DNA of 64,000 bases from Cryobacterium sp. N22 (GCF_002929555.1 NZ_PJJP01000033.1:1-64000); one strand, 5' to 3'; shown: positions 47,054-56,296, counted from the stretch's first letter. The notes: a model not told the origin generated them from the letters alone. Numbers and translations are program-made.

Positions 47054-48534
47054 GAGACGGGAGGCAGCGTCACCGTGAGCGTGCCGTCGGCGATGACCGC
47101 GCCGGCGAGGTCCTTCAGACCCACCCGGTTCTGGTCGGCCAGCGTGTTCTTCGCGTACGGGTCGGCGTCGTGCAGGGTGACGGCTTCCGTGATGGCGGAT
47201 GCGCCGAGCCCGGACACGTCGATGGCCACCTCGATCGATTCGGTCTGACTGCGGTTCACCAGGAACACCGCGCTCGTGCCGGTCTCGGCGTCAGCGGTCA
47301 CGACCGAGTCCACCAGCGGGGCGGCGCCGTACACGGCGGTGTCGTAGGTACCGACGTCGATGCGGGGCGTGAGCACCTCGCCGCGGGCGAGCCTGGAGGT
47401 CACCGAGAACGGGAAGAACGTGGTCTGGCGCCAGGAGGCTCCACCGGGTTCGGTCATGATCGGGGCGATCACGTTCACCAGCTGGGCCAGCGAGGCCGAA
47501 CCGACCCTGTCGTGGTTCTGCAGCAGGGTGATCAGCAGGTTGCCGAGCACGACGGCATCCGCCACCGAGTAGACGTCCTCGAGCTGGCGCGGCGCGAAAC
47601 GCCACTCGTCGTTGACCTCCTCGGAGTCGCGGTGCTCGTCGAGGTACCAGATGTTCCACTCGTCGAAGGAGAGCTGGATGGTCTTCTGGCTGCGCAGCCG
47701 GTGCTTGACGTGGTCGGCGGTGGCCACGACGGTGTCGATGAAGTACTTCATCTCCAGCGACGACGCCAGGTACGAGTCCAGGTCGCCGTTGCGCTCCTGG
47801 TAGTAGGCGTGGCAGGAGATGTAGTCGACCGACTCGTAGCTGTGCTCGAGCACCACTCGCTCCCACTCACCGAAGGTGGGCATCGCCGAGCCGGAGGATC
47901 CGCAGACCACGAGCTCCAGCGACGGGTCGGCGGTCTTCATCGCCGAGGCGGTGCGAGCCGCGATCTTGCCGTAGTCGTCGGAGGACATGTGGCCGACCTG
48001 CCACGGGCCGTCCATCTCGTTGCCGAGGCACCACATGCGGATGTCGTACGGTTCGGTCTTGCCGTTCGCGACGCGCTCGTCGGCCAGGGCGGTGCCGGCC
48101 TCGCCGTTGGCGTATTCAAGCAGGTCGAGAGCCGATTCGATACCGCGGGTGCCGAGGTTCACGGCCATCATCAGTTCGGAGCCGGTCAGTTCGCACCAGC
48201 GGCCGAACTCCTCCAGGCCCACCTGGTTGCTCTCCAGCGAGTGCCAGGCCAGGTCGCGGCGCACGGGGCGCCGGTCGCGGGGGCCCACGCCGTCTTCCCA
48301 CTTGTAGCCGGAGACGAAGTTGCCGCCGGGGTAGCGGATGGTGGTGGAGCCCAGCTCCTTGACCAGGTCGACCACGTCGAGGCGGAAACCGTCCTCGTTG
48401 GCGGTGGGGTGGTCGGGCTCGTAGATCCCGTCATAGACGCAGCGGCCGAGGTGCTCCACGAAGGAGCCGAAGATGCGCCGGTTGATGGTGGCGACCACAT
48501 TGGTGCGGTCGATACTGATTCGTGCGGTGGTCAT
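47029..48534 (-). CDS. GH51 alpha-L-arabinofuranosidase
   Basis: This 501-residue enzyme is a typical intracellular GH51. It has GNFVSGYKWEDGVGP in the barrel, the acid/base Glu in WCLGNEMDGPWQ and the nucleophile Glu in QLSFDEWNIWY. It removes terminal alpha-L-arabinofuranose from arabino-oligosaccharides or arabinoxylan fragments. It sits between the secreted GH43 and the YesL-like gene in an importer operon. Free L-arabinose must be metabolised by genes outside this window, because no araA/B/D are present. Confidence 0.94.
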   Translation of the reverse strand: MTTARISIDRTNVVATINRRIFGSFVEHLGRCVYDGIYEPDHPTANEDGFRLDVVDLVKELGSTTIRYPGGNFVSGYKWEDGVGPRDRRPVRRDLAWHSLESNQVGLEEFGRWCELTGSELMMAVNLGTRGIESALDLLEYANGEAGTALADERVANGKTEPYDIRMWCLGNEMDGPWQVGHMSSDDYGKIAARTASAMKTADPSLELVVCGSSGSAMPTFGEWERVVLEHSYESVDYISCHAYYQERNGDLDSYLASSLEMKYFIDTVVATADHVKHRLRSQKTIQLSFDEWNIWYLDEHRDSEEVNDEWRFAPRQLEDVYSVADAVVLGNLLITLLQNHDRVGSASLAQLVNVIAPIMTEPGGASWRQTTFFPFSVTSRLARGEVLTPRIDVGTYDTAVYGAAPLVDSVVTADAETGTSAVFLVNRSQTESIEVAIDVSGLGASAITEAVTLHDADPYAKNTLADQNRVGLKDLAGAVIADGTLTVTLPPVSWSAIALG

Positions 48535-48623
48535 GGAGATCGTGTCCTATCTGTGCAGCGTTGACAAAGTGGGGCGAAGTCGGGTGAAGCGAGGGAAATA
48601 GTGGAAAGCGGTTGGGAGGCGGT

Positions 48624-49328
48624 TCAGGCCAGCGACGCGCGCCGGGCGGGCGCGAGCGGCAGGGCACCGTCTTCATTGCGCACGGCGCCGTGCGCGGGGT
48701 GCGCGGCGTCCAGGGCGGCGAGCCGGTGGTCGATGAGCCAACCGGCCACGAACAACGGCGCCGAGGCTCCGATGAGCGGCATCAGCACGCCGAACTGGAA
48801 CAGGGCGAGCGTGAGCGCCCCCAGGGCCAGGATCAGGGACAGGCTCAGCAGCGGGGACACGAACGGCAGCACGAACGCGTACCGCCAGATCGACCGGGCA
48901 GAGTCGCGGTAGCGGGTGCAGATCGTGATCGCCGAGAACGCCGCGAGCAGGGTGCCGACCGAGACCACGACGAGCAGAACGAGGAGCACGGCGCTGACCG
49001 GGCTGCCGGCCACCGCGGTGGTCTGGAAGGCCACCAGGTCGAGGAAGACCAGCACCGCGGCGAGCTGGAACGGGATTGCGACGACCGCGAGGTGCCAGAA
49101 CTGGGCTCGATAGGCGGTGATGAAGTCCCGCACCAGCCTGTCACTGGGTTGTCCGGCGCGTAGCCGGCCGAGCAGGATCGATGCGGCCGTGGCCGCAGGG
49201 AACACACCCAGCACGATCAGCCCGGCGAGAGTGCCCGCGATGAAGAGCAGGTTGATCACCACGAGCGCGATCGCGAACCGCAGCCAGTGCATCAGCTTCC
49301 CGGCCCAACCGATGGAGTAGTCGTCCAT
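48624..49328 (-). CDS. YesL-like (DUF624) membrane protein
   Basis: This 234-residue protein has about five hydrophobic segments. The opening part (WAGKLMHWLRFAIALVVINLLFIAG) and the LGVFPAATAA motif are typical of the YesL/DUF624 family. Family members occur next to CUT1 importers of plant oligosaccharides, but their function is unknown. The start at 49328 is 1 base after the GH43 stop, so the two are co-translated. The C-terminal ~30 residues are hydrophilic and variable. Confidence 0.82.
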   Translation of the reverse strand: MDDYSIGWAGKLMHWLRFAIALVVINLLFIAGTLAGLIVLGVFPAATAASILLGRLRAGQPSDRLVRDFITAYRAQFWHLAVVAIPFQLAAVLVFLDLVAFQTTAVAGSPVSAVLLVLLVVVSVGTLLAAFSAITICTRYRDSARSIWRYAFVLPFVSPLLSLSLILALGALTLALFQFGVLMPLIGASAPLFVAGWLIDHRLAALDAAHPAHGAVRNEDGALPLAPARRASLA

Positions 49329-49329
49329 G

Positions 49330-50748
49330 TCAGGCGCCTCTCGTGCCGAACCAGGCCACTCCGTCGGCGGCAAGGCCGCTGAAGGAGAGGGCGGGCCTGG
49401 CATTCGCCCAGTCCCAGCTGGCGAAGACCACGGCGTCGAGTTCGGTGCCGGATGCGGCGCCGCTTGTGTCGGCGCCGCCGACCACGAGCCGCACGAGTTC
49501 GGTGCTGCCGTCGAAGAGCCGCTCGGGCGCATCCGCGGTCACCGTGCGCGCCGGTGCGACGGAGACAGTGTCGGCGTTCACCAGGGCACTGGACTCCGGG
49601 GCCAGGCGCACCGCACGCCACGGACCGGCCAGGCTCACCGGTGCGGCCAGACGCTCCGCATCGGCACCGGCGAACGGTTGCGGCGAGACGACGGGCCAGC
49701 CGGCGTCGGTGAAGAAGGTGCGCCGCAGCTGCACGACGTGCTGGCTGGGGTCGTCGGCGAAGCGCACGTGGTGCACCATGAAGTACTCGTCGACGCCCGT
49801 GCCCGGCTCGATCAGGATCGAGTTGTGCCCGGGAGCGAGCCAGCCCGTGTCGTCACCGAACCGGTGGCTGCCGAGCACCTTGGTGCCGATCAGTGCCGCA
49901 TCGGTGTCGAGGTCGGTCATCGAGTGGCCGAGCAGGTCGGTGTACGGGCCGGTGATCTCCGCGGCCACGGCCACGCGCACGTTGTAGCTGTCGAAGAGCG
50001 AGTCGTAGGAGCAGAACAGCACGTAGCGGTCCTCTTCGCGGCGGTAGACGATGAAGGCGCCTTCGATCGCCCGGTCCACCGACACCGGCCGGCGGGCGAT
50101 GAGGGCGCCCAGGTCGCCCGGCGTCTGCGGCCGGCCTGTCGCGGGGTTCAGCGGCAGCGTGTAGATGCCGGAGAAGAACGACCCGTAGGTCAGCCACGGG
50201 GTGCCGGACCTGTCCACCGTGACGGCCGCGTCGATCGCGTTCTGGCTGTCGGTACCGGCCCGGGTGGCCACAACGACGCCGCGGTCTTCCCACGGTCCGG
50301 CCAGCCGGCTCGCCACGGCCAGGCCGATGGCCGATGTGCTCGAACCGAAGGTGGAGGCCGAGTAGTACATGTGCCACCGCACGTCGGCAGCGTCGTCACC
50401 GGCAGCATCGCTCGGGGCGGCGCCGGGTGCCGGCCAGCGCACGACCTCCGGCGCCCAGAGTCCGGGCGCCTGGCTCCACTCGAATGCGGGGGCGGGCACG
50501 CCGTCCAGGGCGGTGCCCACGAAGGTCCAGTGCACGAGGTCGTCCGAGCGGCGCACGTGCACTCCGGCCGGCACCGAGTCGGCGCCGGCGGCGGCATCCG
50601 TGGAGAACATGTACCAGGTGCCGTCGGTGTCGCGCACGACGGTGGGGTCGTGGGCGTTGCGGGTGCCCCAGGCTGCCGGGTCGCCGGCGGGGGCCGGCGC
50701 CAGGCTGCGCAGCGTCTCGCCGGGCAGGGTCTGGTCGATGAGGGTCAT
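49330..50748 (-). CDS. GH43-family cytoplasmic arabinofuranosidase/xylosidase
   Basis: This 472-residue enzyme has a GH43 propeller (RNAHDPTVVRD base, QNAIDAAVTVD modulator, RAIEGAFIVYR acid) and an additional C-terminal domain of about 130 residues of beta-sandwich appearance. No signal peptide is seen, so it acts inside the cell on imported oligosaccharides, unlike the lipoprotein GH43 at 46025. alpha-L-Arabinofuranosidase, exo-arabinanase or beta-xylosidase activity are all possible. It follows the permease gene by 2 bases. Confidence 0.88.
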   Translation of the reverse strand: MTLIDQTLPGETLRSLAPAPAGDPAAWGTRNAHDPTVVRDTDGTWYMFSTDAAAGADSVPAGVHVRRSDDLVHWTFVGTALDGVPAPAFEWSQAPGLWAPEVVRWPAPGAAPSDAAGDDAADVRWHMYYSASTFGSSTSAIGLAVASRLAGPWEDRGVVVATRAGTDSQNAIDAAVTVDRSGTPWLTYGSFFSGIYTLPLNPATGRPQTPGDLGALIARRPVSVDRAIEGAFIVYRREEDRYVLFCSYDSLFDSYNVRVAVAAEITGPYTDLLGHSMTDLDTDAALIGTKVLGSHRFGDDTGWLAPGHNSILIEPGTGVDEYFMVHHVRFADDPSQHVVQLRRTFFTDAGWPVVSPQPFAGADAERLAAPVSLAGPWRAVRLAPESSALVNADTVSVAPARTVTADAPERLFDGSTELVRLVVGGADTSGAASGTELDAVVFASWDWANARPALSFSGLAADGVAWFGTRGA

Positions 50749-50750
50749 GG

Positions 50751-51719
50751 TCAGCCCTTCCCGCCGGTGAGGGCGACGGATTCGATGATCTGGCGCTGGA
50801 AGATGATGAATACGATCAGCACGGGCAGCAGCGCGATGAAGGACGCCGCCATGATCAGCGGGTAGTCGGTCTGGCTGGCGTACTGGGCGTTGAAGCTCGC
50901 GATCACGAGCTGCAGGGTCTGCTTCTCCGGCGTGTTCAGGTAGATGATCGGGGCCAGGTAGTCGTTCCACACGGCCATGAACCAGAGGATGAACTGGGCG
51001 GCCATGGCGGGGCGGATGGCCGGGAAGATCAGCCTGCTGAAGATCTGCAGGTAGGAAGCGCCGTCGAGCTTGGCGGCCTCGATGATCGAGTCCGGCACGT
51101 TCTCGAGGTACTGCTTGAGGAAGAAGATCATGATGATGTTGCCGAACAGGCCCGGCACGATCAGCGGCAGCAGGGTGTCGACCCAGCCGATCTCGGCGAA
51201 GACCATGAACTGCGGGATCATGATGGTCGGGAACGGGATCATCAGGCCGGCCAGCAGCATGAGGAACACGGCGTTCTTGAATGGCATCCGCATCTTCGCG
51301 AAGGCGAACGCGGCGATCGATGAGGTGAGCGAGCCGATCACGGTGACGGTGCCGGCCACGATCAGGCTGTTCCGGATGCCGCTGAGCAGCGGCCCCGCCG
51401 ACCAGACCCGTAGGTAGTTCTCCCACACCACCGGGTCCGGGATCCACTGCGGCGGCAGCGCGAAGATGGCGTCGTGGGTCTTCAGCGAGGTGGAGAAGGT
51501 CCAGATCAGCGGGCCGAGCATCACGACCGCGCCGAGCGAGAGGATCAGCGTGACGAGCACGTTGCCGAGCTTGTACCGAGTGGTGCGGGTCAGGGCGTGA
51601 CCTTTACCGTCCGGTGTGCGGCCGGGGCGGCTGGCCGGGCTGTTGGGGATTCCGCCCTGCGGGTCGAGCAGCGGGGCGCCGGCCTGGACTGCGCCGGGAA
51701 GGGAAGTTGATGTACTCAC
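50751..51719 (-). CDS. CUT1 ABC sugar permease (AraQ type)
   Basis: This 322-residue permease has six helices and an EAA loop (IEAAKLDGASYLQIFSRLIFP). It has a ~45-residue cytoplasmic leader. It resembles AraQ-like permeases for arabino-oligosaccharides, which agrees with the enzymes of the operon. It pairs with the permease at 51731, which precedes it by 11 bases. Confidence 0.9.
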   Translation of the reverse strand: MSTSTSLPGAVQAGAPLLDPQGGIPNSPASRPGRTPDGKGHALTRTTRYKLGNVLVTLILSLGAVVMLGPLIWTFSTSLKTHDAIFALPPQWIPDPVVWENYLRVWSAGPLLSGIRNSLIVAGTVTVIGSLTSSIAAFAFAKMRMPFKNAVFLMLLAGLMIPFPTIMIPQFMVFAEIGWVDTLLPLIVPGLFGNIIMIFFLKQYLENVPDSIIEAAKLDGASYLQIFSRLIFPAIRPAMAAQFILWFMAVWNDYLAPIIYLNTPEKQTLQLVIASFNAQYASQTDYPLIMAASFIALLPVLIVFIIFQRQIIESVALTGGKG

Positions 51720-51730
51720 GGTGGCAACCT

Positions 51731-52645
51731 TCAGTCAATCGAGAACTGGTTGCGGCGGTTGAGCCGGAATTGGATGACGGTGACGATGAAGATGATCAGT
51801 CCGAGCACGATGGACATGGCCGATGCGTAGCCCATGTGCAGGTTGTTGAAGGCCTGGCGCCAGATGTACCAAACGATGGAGGCCGAGCTGAATTCGGGGC
51901 CACCGAGCGGGGTCATGATGTTGATCTCGATGAAGATCTGCGAACCGCCGATGATGCTGGTGACGACGAGGAAGAAGGTGACCGGGCGCACCATCGGGAG
52001 GGTGATGTTGCGGAACTGCTGCCAGGTGCCGGCCCCGTCGAGGGCGGCGGCCTCGTAGAGGTACCGGGGCACCGATTGCAGCGCGGCCAGGTAGAGCAGC
52101 ATGGAGTAGCCCAGGCCCTTCCAGGTGGCCATGATGATCAGCGCGGGCTTGACGGTGTCCTTATCGGCGAGCCAGTTCGGGCCCTGAATACCGACCAGGT
52201 CGAGGACCTGGTTGACCAGGCCGAAGTCGCCGTTGTAGGCCCACTGCCACATGATGGCGATCGCGGCGATCGAGGAGATCACCGGGACGTAGTAGACGGT
52301 GCGGAAGAACGTGATGCCGCGCATCTTGCGGTTGAGCCCGAGAGCCAGGGCCATCGAGAGCACGAGGCCGATCGGGATGCCGATCATCAGGAACAGCGTG
52401 TTCCACATCGATTTGAGGAAGTACGGGTCGTTCCACATCTTGATGTAGTTGTCGAGCCCGTTGAACTTCGGCGCCGCGAGTCCGTTCCAGCTCGTGAACG
52501 ACGCGTAGACCGAGTACAGCAGCGGGTAGAGCGTGAAGAGCAGGAACCCGATCAGGGGGATCGCGATGAACAAGAGCGCGATCTGCTGCTCACGCCGATG
52601 TAGACGGGAGCGGCGGGGCTTCGTGCGAAGAACTGTGGTGGACAT
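51731..52645 (-). CDS. CUT1 ABC sugar permease (AraP type)
   Basis: This 304-residue permease has six helices and an EAA loop (YEAAALDGAGTWQQFRNITLP). The ATG at 52645 has AAGGAAG about 8 bases upstream; a longer frame to 52738 is rejected because it would cover the intercistronic hairpin. It is the second gene of the operon after the binding protein. Confidence 0.9.
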   Translation of the reverse strand: MSTTVLRTKPRRSRLHRREQQIALLFIAIPLIGFLLFTLYPLLYSVYASFTSWNGLAAPKFNGLDNYIKMWNDPYFLKSMWNTLFLMIGIPIGLVLSMALALGLNRKMRGITFFRTVYYVPVISSIAAIAIMWQWAYNGDFGLVNQVLDLVGIQGPNWLADKDTVKPALIIMATWKGLGYSMLLYLAALQSVPRYLYEAAALDGAGTWQQFRNITLPMVRPVTFFLVVTSIIGGSQIFIEINIMTPLGGPEFSSASIVWYIWRQAFNNLHMGYASAMSIVLGLIIFIVTVIQFRLNRRNQFSID

Positions 52646-52699
52646 CAGCGATCTTCCTTGACTTGATTCCGAGAACGGGGGCCGGCGAGGGCCGGGGGC

Positions 52700-52740
52700 G
52701 GATGCCGCGGCCACGCGTGGAGAGCGCGGCCGCGGCATCC
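52700..52740 (-). terminator. intercistronic hairpin between binding protein and permease
   Basis: GGATGCCGCGGCC (52700-52712) and GGCCGCGGCATCC (52728-52740) form a perfect 13-bp stem with a 15-base loop in the gap after the binding-protein stop. It is placed like the hairpins at 28976 and 35912. Confidence 0.65.
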
Positions 52741-52749
52741 GGGGCGGTA

Positions 52750-54081
52750 TTAGCCGATACCGGCCTGGAGGTTGGCGTCGTCCAGGAATGCCTGCATCTT
52801 GGGCTGCGCCTCCTTGAGGTAGTCAGCGGCGGTCTGCGTGCCGTCGAGCACCGGCTGGATGTTGGTGAACAGCTCGTCATACCACTCGGCGTTGTAGGTG
52901 TTGTTCGCCGGCAGCGCGCGACCGTAGCCGTTGACGATGTCGAGGAACTCCTGCTTGTTGGCCGGCTTGGTGGTCGAGTCGGCCACCCAGGTGTCGGCCA
53001 TGTCCTTGAGGTTCGGGATCTGCACCCCGGCGTCGACGAGGGTCTGCTGCGCCGTGACATCGGCGGAGAGGTATTCGACGAGCTTGGCGGAGAGCTCGGG
53101 GTCTTCGGTCGTGCTGCCGACGGCGATGCCGAGCGAGCCGACCCAGGTGGCGGACTCACCGGTCTTGCCGGCCGGGTAGGGAATCAGGTCCCAGTCGAAG
53201 TCGAGCTCGGCGTAGGTGGAGACGTCCCACGGGCCCACCGGGAAGAACGCGATCTGGCCGCTCATCCAGCGCTGGTAGGTGTCGAGGGTCTGCGCCTGCG
53301 AGGTGGACGGGGTGATGCCCTCCACGTTGGACAGGTCCGCGAACCACTGCAGCGCCTCGGCGAATTCCGGGGTGTCAACGGTGACCTTGGTGCGGTCCTT
53401 GTTGAGGAAGTCGGCGCCGTTCGACCAGGCGAAGGACTGCAGGCTCCACTGCACGTTGAGGCCGGTGCCCCACTGGTCCAGCTCGCCGTCGCCGTTGAGG
53501 TCGACGGTGAGCTGCTTGGAGATGTCGACGAACTCCTGCAGGGTCAGGGGGGTGTCCACATCGGGAAGCGGGATACCGGCGGCCTCGAACATGGACTTGT
53601 TGTACCCGAAGGAGAACGGGCCGACATCCTTGGGCAGCGCATAAATGGCGCCCTCGCCGACCAGGCTGCCGTCGAAGCGGTAGCTGTCCACGCCGTATTC
53701 CCAGATGTTGTCGAGGTCGAGGGTGTCCGACCCTTCGACGTACTCGGTGATGTCGAGGACGACGCCGTTGTTCACGTAGGCCTGGATGTCGCCCTGGGCG
53801 ATGTAGAACACGTCCGGGATCTGCTTGCCGGCGATGGCCGCCTTGAGCTTGGTCGCGTAGTCATCGGCGGTCGTGCTGATGATCTTGACCTTGACGTCGT
53901 TGGCCTTTTCGAAGGCCTTGATGGCCGTCGTGTACGCGGCCTTCTCGTCTTCGCCGCCGCGGAACATGAATGTGAGCTGCTTCTCACCGGTGTCTGCTGC
54001 TCCTGCCGAGCATCCGCTGAGCAAGAGGCCGGTCGTAGCGATCATTGCTACGGAAGCGGCGATAAGACGTGACTTCTTCAT
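52750..54081 (-). CDS. CUT1 arabino-oligosaccharide-binding lipoprotein
   Basis: This 443-residue family 1 solute-binding protein has a lipoprotein signal (MKKSRLIAASVAMIA, then LLLSGC). The mature fold opens KQLTFMFRGGEDE. It is first in the operon with two permeases, GH43, YesL-like, GH51, GH43 and GH127. Its promoter region holds several TTACAACGTTGTAA-type operators and is shared with the divergent GH27 gene. Ligand assignment is by context. Confidence 0.9.
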   Translation of the reverse strand: MKKSRLIAASVAMIATTGLLLSGCSAGAADTGEKQLTFMFRGGEDEKAAYTTAIKAFEKANDVKVKIISTTADDYATKLKAAIAGKQIPDVFYIAQGDIQAYVNNGVVLDITEYVEGSDTLDLDNIWEYGVDSYRFDGSLVGEGAIYALPKDVGPFSFGYNKSMFEAAGIPLPDVDTPLTLQEFVDISKQLTVDLNGDGELDQWGTGLNVQWSLQSFAWSNGADFLNKDRTKVTVDTPEFAEALQWFADLSNVEGITPSTSQAQTLDTYQRWMSGQIAFFPVGPWDVSTYAELDFDWDLIPYPAGKTGESATWVGSLGIAVGSTTEDPELSAKLVEYLSADVTAQQTLVDAGVQIPNLKDMADTWVADSTTKPANKQEFLDIVNGYGRALPANNTYNAEWYDELFTNIQPVLDGTQTAADYLKEAQPKMQAFLDDANLQAGIG

Positions 54082-54155
54082 CACGTAGTCCTTCCCGATT
54101 GGCTGTGCTGTGAGTGTGATGCCACGGCCCGACGGGACGGACATCCATTGTCCAA

Positions 54156-54177
54156 AACGTTTTACAACGTTGTAACA
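54156..54177. promoter_or_regulatory. paired LacI-type operators in the arabinan operon promoter
   Basis: AAAACGTTTT (54156-54165, perfect palindrome) abuts TTACAACGTTGTAA (54164-54177, perfect 14-bp palindrome) with overlapping ends. The second matches the sites at 54223 and 57433. Both lie within about 100 bases of the binding-protein start, so the LacI at 56297 is the probable regulator. Confidence 0.72.
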
Positions 54178-54222
54178 GTATGTCAGGCTCGAAGCAATCG
54201 CAACGAATTCCAGGAAAAAATT

Positions 54223-54236
54223 CCAACGTTGCAATA
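54223..54236. promoter_or_regulatory. LacI-type operator upstream of the GH27 gene
   Basis: TTCCAACGTTGCAA, an imperfect copy of the 14-bp palindrome, lies about 60 bases before the GH27 start. A weaker AAACGTTA lies just downstream (about 54238). Confidence 0.62.
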
Positions 54237-54295
54237 AACGTTACCGTCCCGTTGCCCGCCGCAGCCGGGGCGGCCCACCGAACCGGAGCCTCTCG

Positions 54296-55645
54296 ATGTC
54301 CCTCGAATTCCCCGCTGACCTGGCCACGAACCACGCCGCCTACCCCGTCACCGACCGACCCCCGATGGGTTGGAACTCCTGGGATTGTTACGGCACAACA
54401 GTCACGGAGGCCGAGGTCCTGGCCAACGCCGAATACATGGCCGAACACCTGCTGCGCTTCGGCTGGGACACCATCGTCGTCGACATCGCCTGGTACGACC
54501 CCGCCGCCCGCGCCGGCGGCTACAACGACGATCCCGGCATCGAGATGGATGCCTGGGGCCGCCAGCTGCCCGCGACCAACCGGTTCCCGTCGGCGGCCGG
54601 CGGCGCCGGCTTCGCCCCGCTCGCCGCCCGGGTGCACGCGCTCGGCCTGCGCTTCGGGCTGCACATCATGCGCGGGATCCCGCGCACCGCGGTGGCCGGC
54701 GCCGTGCCGGTGTTCGGCCTGCCCGGGGTGAGCGCCGCCGACATCGCCGATCCGGACTCCGTCTGCACCTGGAACCCCGACAACATGGGCCTGAACCACG
54801 ACCACCCCGGCGCGCAGGCCTACTACGACGCTCAGGTCGCCCAGTTCGCCGCCTGGGGCGTTGACTTCATCAAGGCCGACGACATGCTGGCCCCGTACCA
54901 CTCCCGGGAAATCGAGGCCTATGCCCGCGCCATCGCCCGGTCGGGGCGACCGATCACGCTCAGCCTCTCCCCCGGCACCGACCTGTCGCTCGCGCACCGT
55001 GAGCACCTGGCCGGCCACGCCGAATTCTGGCGGGTCTCCGACGACCTCTGGGATCGCTGGGAGGACATCTACGACCAGTTCGGCCGCCTCGCCCGCTGGG
55101 CGCCGCACCAGCGCCCGGGCGCCTGGGCCGACGCCGACATGCTGCCGCTCGGGCGCATCGGCATCCGCGCCGAGCGTGGCGAAGACCGGATGAGCCGGCT
55201 CACCGCCGACGAGCAACGCACCATGCTTACCCTGTGGTGCCTGGCCCGGTCCCCGCTGATGTTCGGCGGCGACCTTCCGTCAACCCCGGCGGAGACCCTG
55301 GCGCTGCTCACCAATGCGGCAGTGCTGCGCATGCACCGGGACTCGCATGGGCAGCGCGAACTCTGGCGGGAGGGTGACACCGTGGTGTGGAGCTCGGTCG
55401 CCGGGTCGCCGGAGGACACCGGCGCGGCGGGAGCGCCCGCGGCCGTCTACGTAGCCGTGTTCAACACCGGGGAGACCGCACGGGACATCCGGCTGCCGCT
55501 GTCGGCGCTGGGGGTGCCGGCGACCACCGCCGGTGCCACCGACCTCTGGGACGGGCGGTCGCTCGAGGTGGCGGGCGGCGAGCTCACCGTAGCCGTGCCG
55601 GCGCATGGCACCCGGCTGGTGCTCTTCGGCAGCCCGCCCGCCTGA
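54296..55645 (+). CDS. GH27 family enzyme, probable beta-L-arabinopyranosidase or alpha-galactosidase
   Basis: This 449-residue enzyme has a GH27 barrel and a C-terminal antiparallel beta domain: PPMGWNSWDCYG near the start, the nucleophile Asp195 in DFIKADDM and an acid/base Asp in EFWRVSDDLWD. Typical alpha-galactosidases have a DDGW or DDCW pair that binds galactose O4/O6. Here it is DIAW (Asp63-Ile64). As I recall, an isoleucine at this place is found in the Streptomyces GH27 beta-L-arabinopyranosidase. Together with the arabinose operon this favours L-arabinopyranose as substrate. There is no signal peptide. ATG with GGAG 7 bases upstream. Confidence 0.85.
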   Translation: MSLEFPADLATNHAAYPVTDRPPMGWNSWDCYGTTVTEAEVLANAEYMAEHLLRFGWDTIVVDIAWYDPAARAGGYNDDPGIEMDAWGRQLPATNRFPSAAGGAGFAPLAARVHALGLRFGLHIMRGIPRTAVAGAVPVFGLPGVSAADIADPDSVCTWNPDNMGLNHDHPGAQAYYDAQVAQFAAWGVDFIKADDMLAPYHSREIEAYARAIARSGRPITLSLSPGTDLSLAHREHLAGHAEFWRVSDDLWDRWEDIYDQFGRLARWAPHQRPGAWADADMLPLGRIGIRAERGEDRMSRLTADEQRTMLTLWCLARSPLMFGGDLPSTPAETLALLTNAAVLRMHRDSHGQRELWREGDTVVWSSVAGSPEDTGAAGAPAAVYVAVFNTGETARDIRLPLSALGVPATTAGATDLWDGRSLEVAGGELTVAVPAHGTRLVLFGSPPA

Positions 55646-55654
55646 CAACCGCTT

Positions 55655-55683
55655 GGCCGTCAGCACGGTAGCGCTGGACGGCC
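55655..55683 (+). terminator. hairpin after the GH27 gene
   Basis: GGCCGTCAGC pairs with GCTGGACGGCC (one bulged G), about 10 bases after the GH27 stop. It is a plausible terminator without a U-tract. Confidence 0.45.
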
Positions 55684-55749
55684 GGTGATTCCGATAAGGT
55701 TCGGAAAAGCCGGGGGAATTCTTTTCTTTGGCGGACTTTTCTTGGGGGA

Positions 55750-56283
55750 ATGGTGCAACTAAATACTCGTGCCGCGTTGGCGGTTGTCACGGCTGGGGTC
55801 GTGTTGTTCGTGTTGTCGGGGTGCGGATCGTCGGAGGCGCCCCCGGCGGAAGCGGTGGTGTCTCAGGAAGACCAACTGCAGGTGTTCGTTGAACAGGCGG
55901 ATGCCTGGGGTGCCGACATTATTGCGCAGGCTCCCGAGGAGGAAGCAAAGGCCATCTACGAGAATTTCGGGGGCAGCCGCCAGGCAGGCGCTGACTACGC
56001 GGAATGGCCGCAGTACTACTACTGGGCCCAAGGTGTAGATCTTTATCCCGATGGCCCTCGGACACCGACCGAGTTCGCCGATGACCTGGAGCCATGGCTG
56101 GAGGATCAGGGCTGGGTGCGAAACCTGGACAGTGAGTTCTCTCCGGGTGAGGAGAGCTATGTGCGTGGCTACGTTCGCGGGCGGTATTCGCTCGAGGTAG
56201 AGGTGTATACGGTGACGCCTCCGCAGGCCCAATCACTGAACTTCACTATCGTGACGCCAGACACCGATCAGAACCCGCAGTGA
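55750..56283 (+). CDS. small lipoprotein of unknown function
   Basis: This 177-residue protein has a lipoprotein signal (LAVVTAGVVLFVLSGC). The mature part is acidic and rich in Tyr, Trp and Glu (ADYAEWPQYYYWAQGV), with no domain that I recognise. The gene is less GC-rich than its neighbours, with more A/T at third positions, which hints at separate acquisition or low expression. A G-rich stretch (GGGGGA) directly precedes the ATG. It is convergent with the lacI gene, whose stop is 13 bases away. No link with sugar use can be shown. Confidence 0.7.
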   Translation: MVQLNTRAALAVVTAGVVLFVLSGCGSSEAPPAEAVVSQEDQLQVFVEQADAWGADIIAQAPEEEAKAIYENFGGSRQAGADYAEWPQYYYWAQGVDLYPDGPRTPTEFADDLEPWLEDQGWVRNLDSEFSPGEESYVRGYVRGRYSLEVEVYTVTPPQAQSLNFTIVTPDTDQNPQ

Positions 56284-56296
56284 GCTCTCCGCCGAG

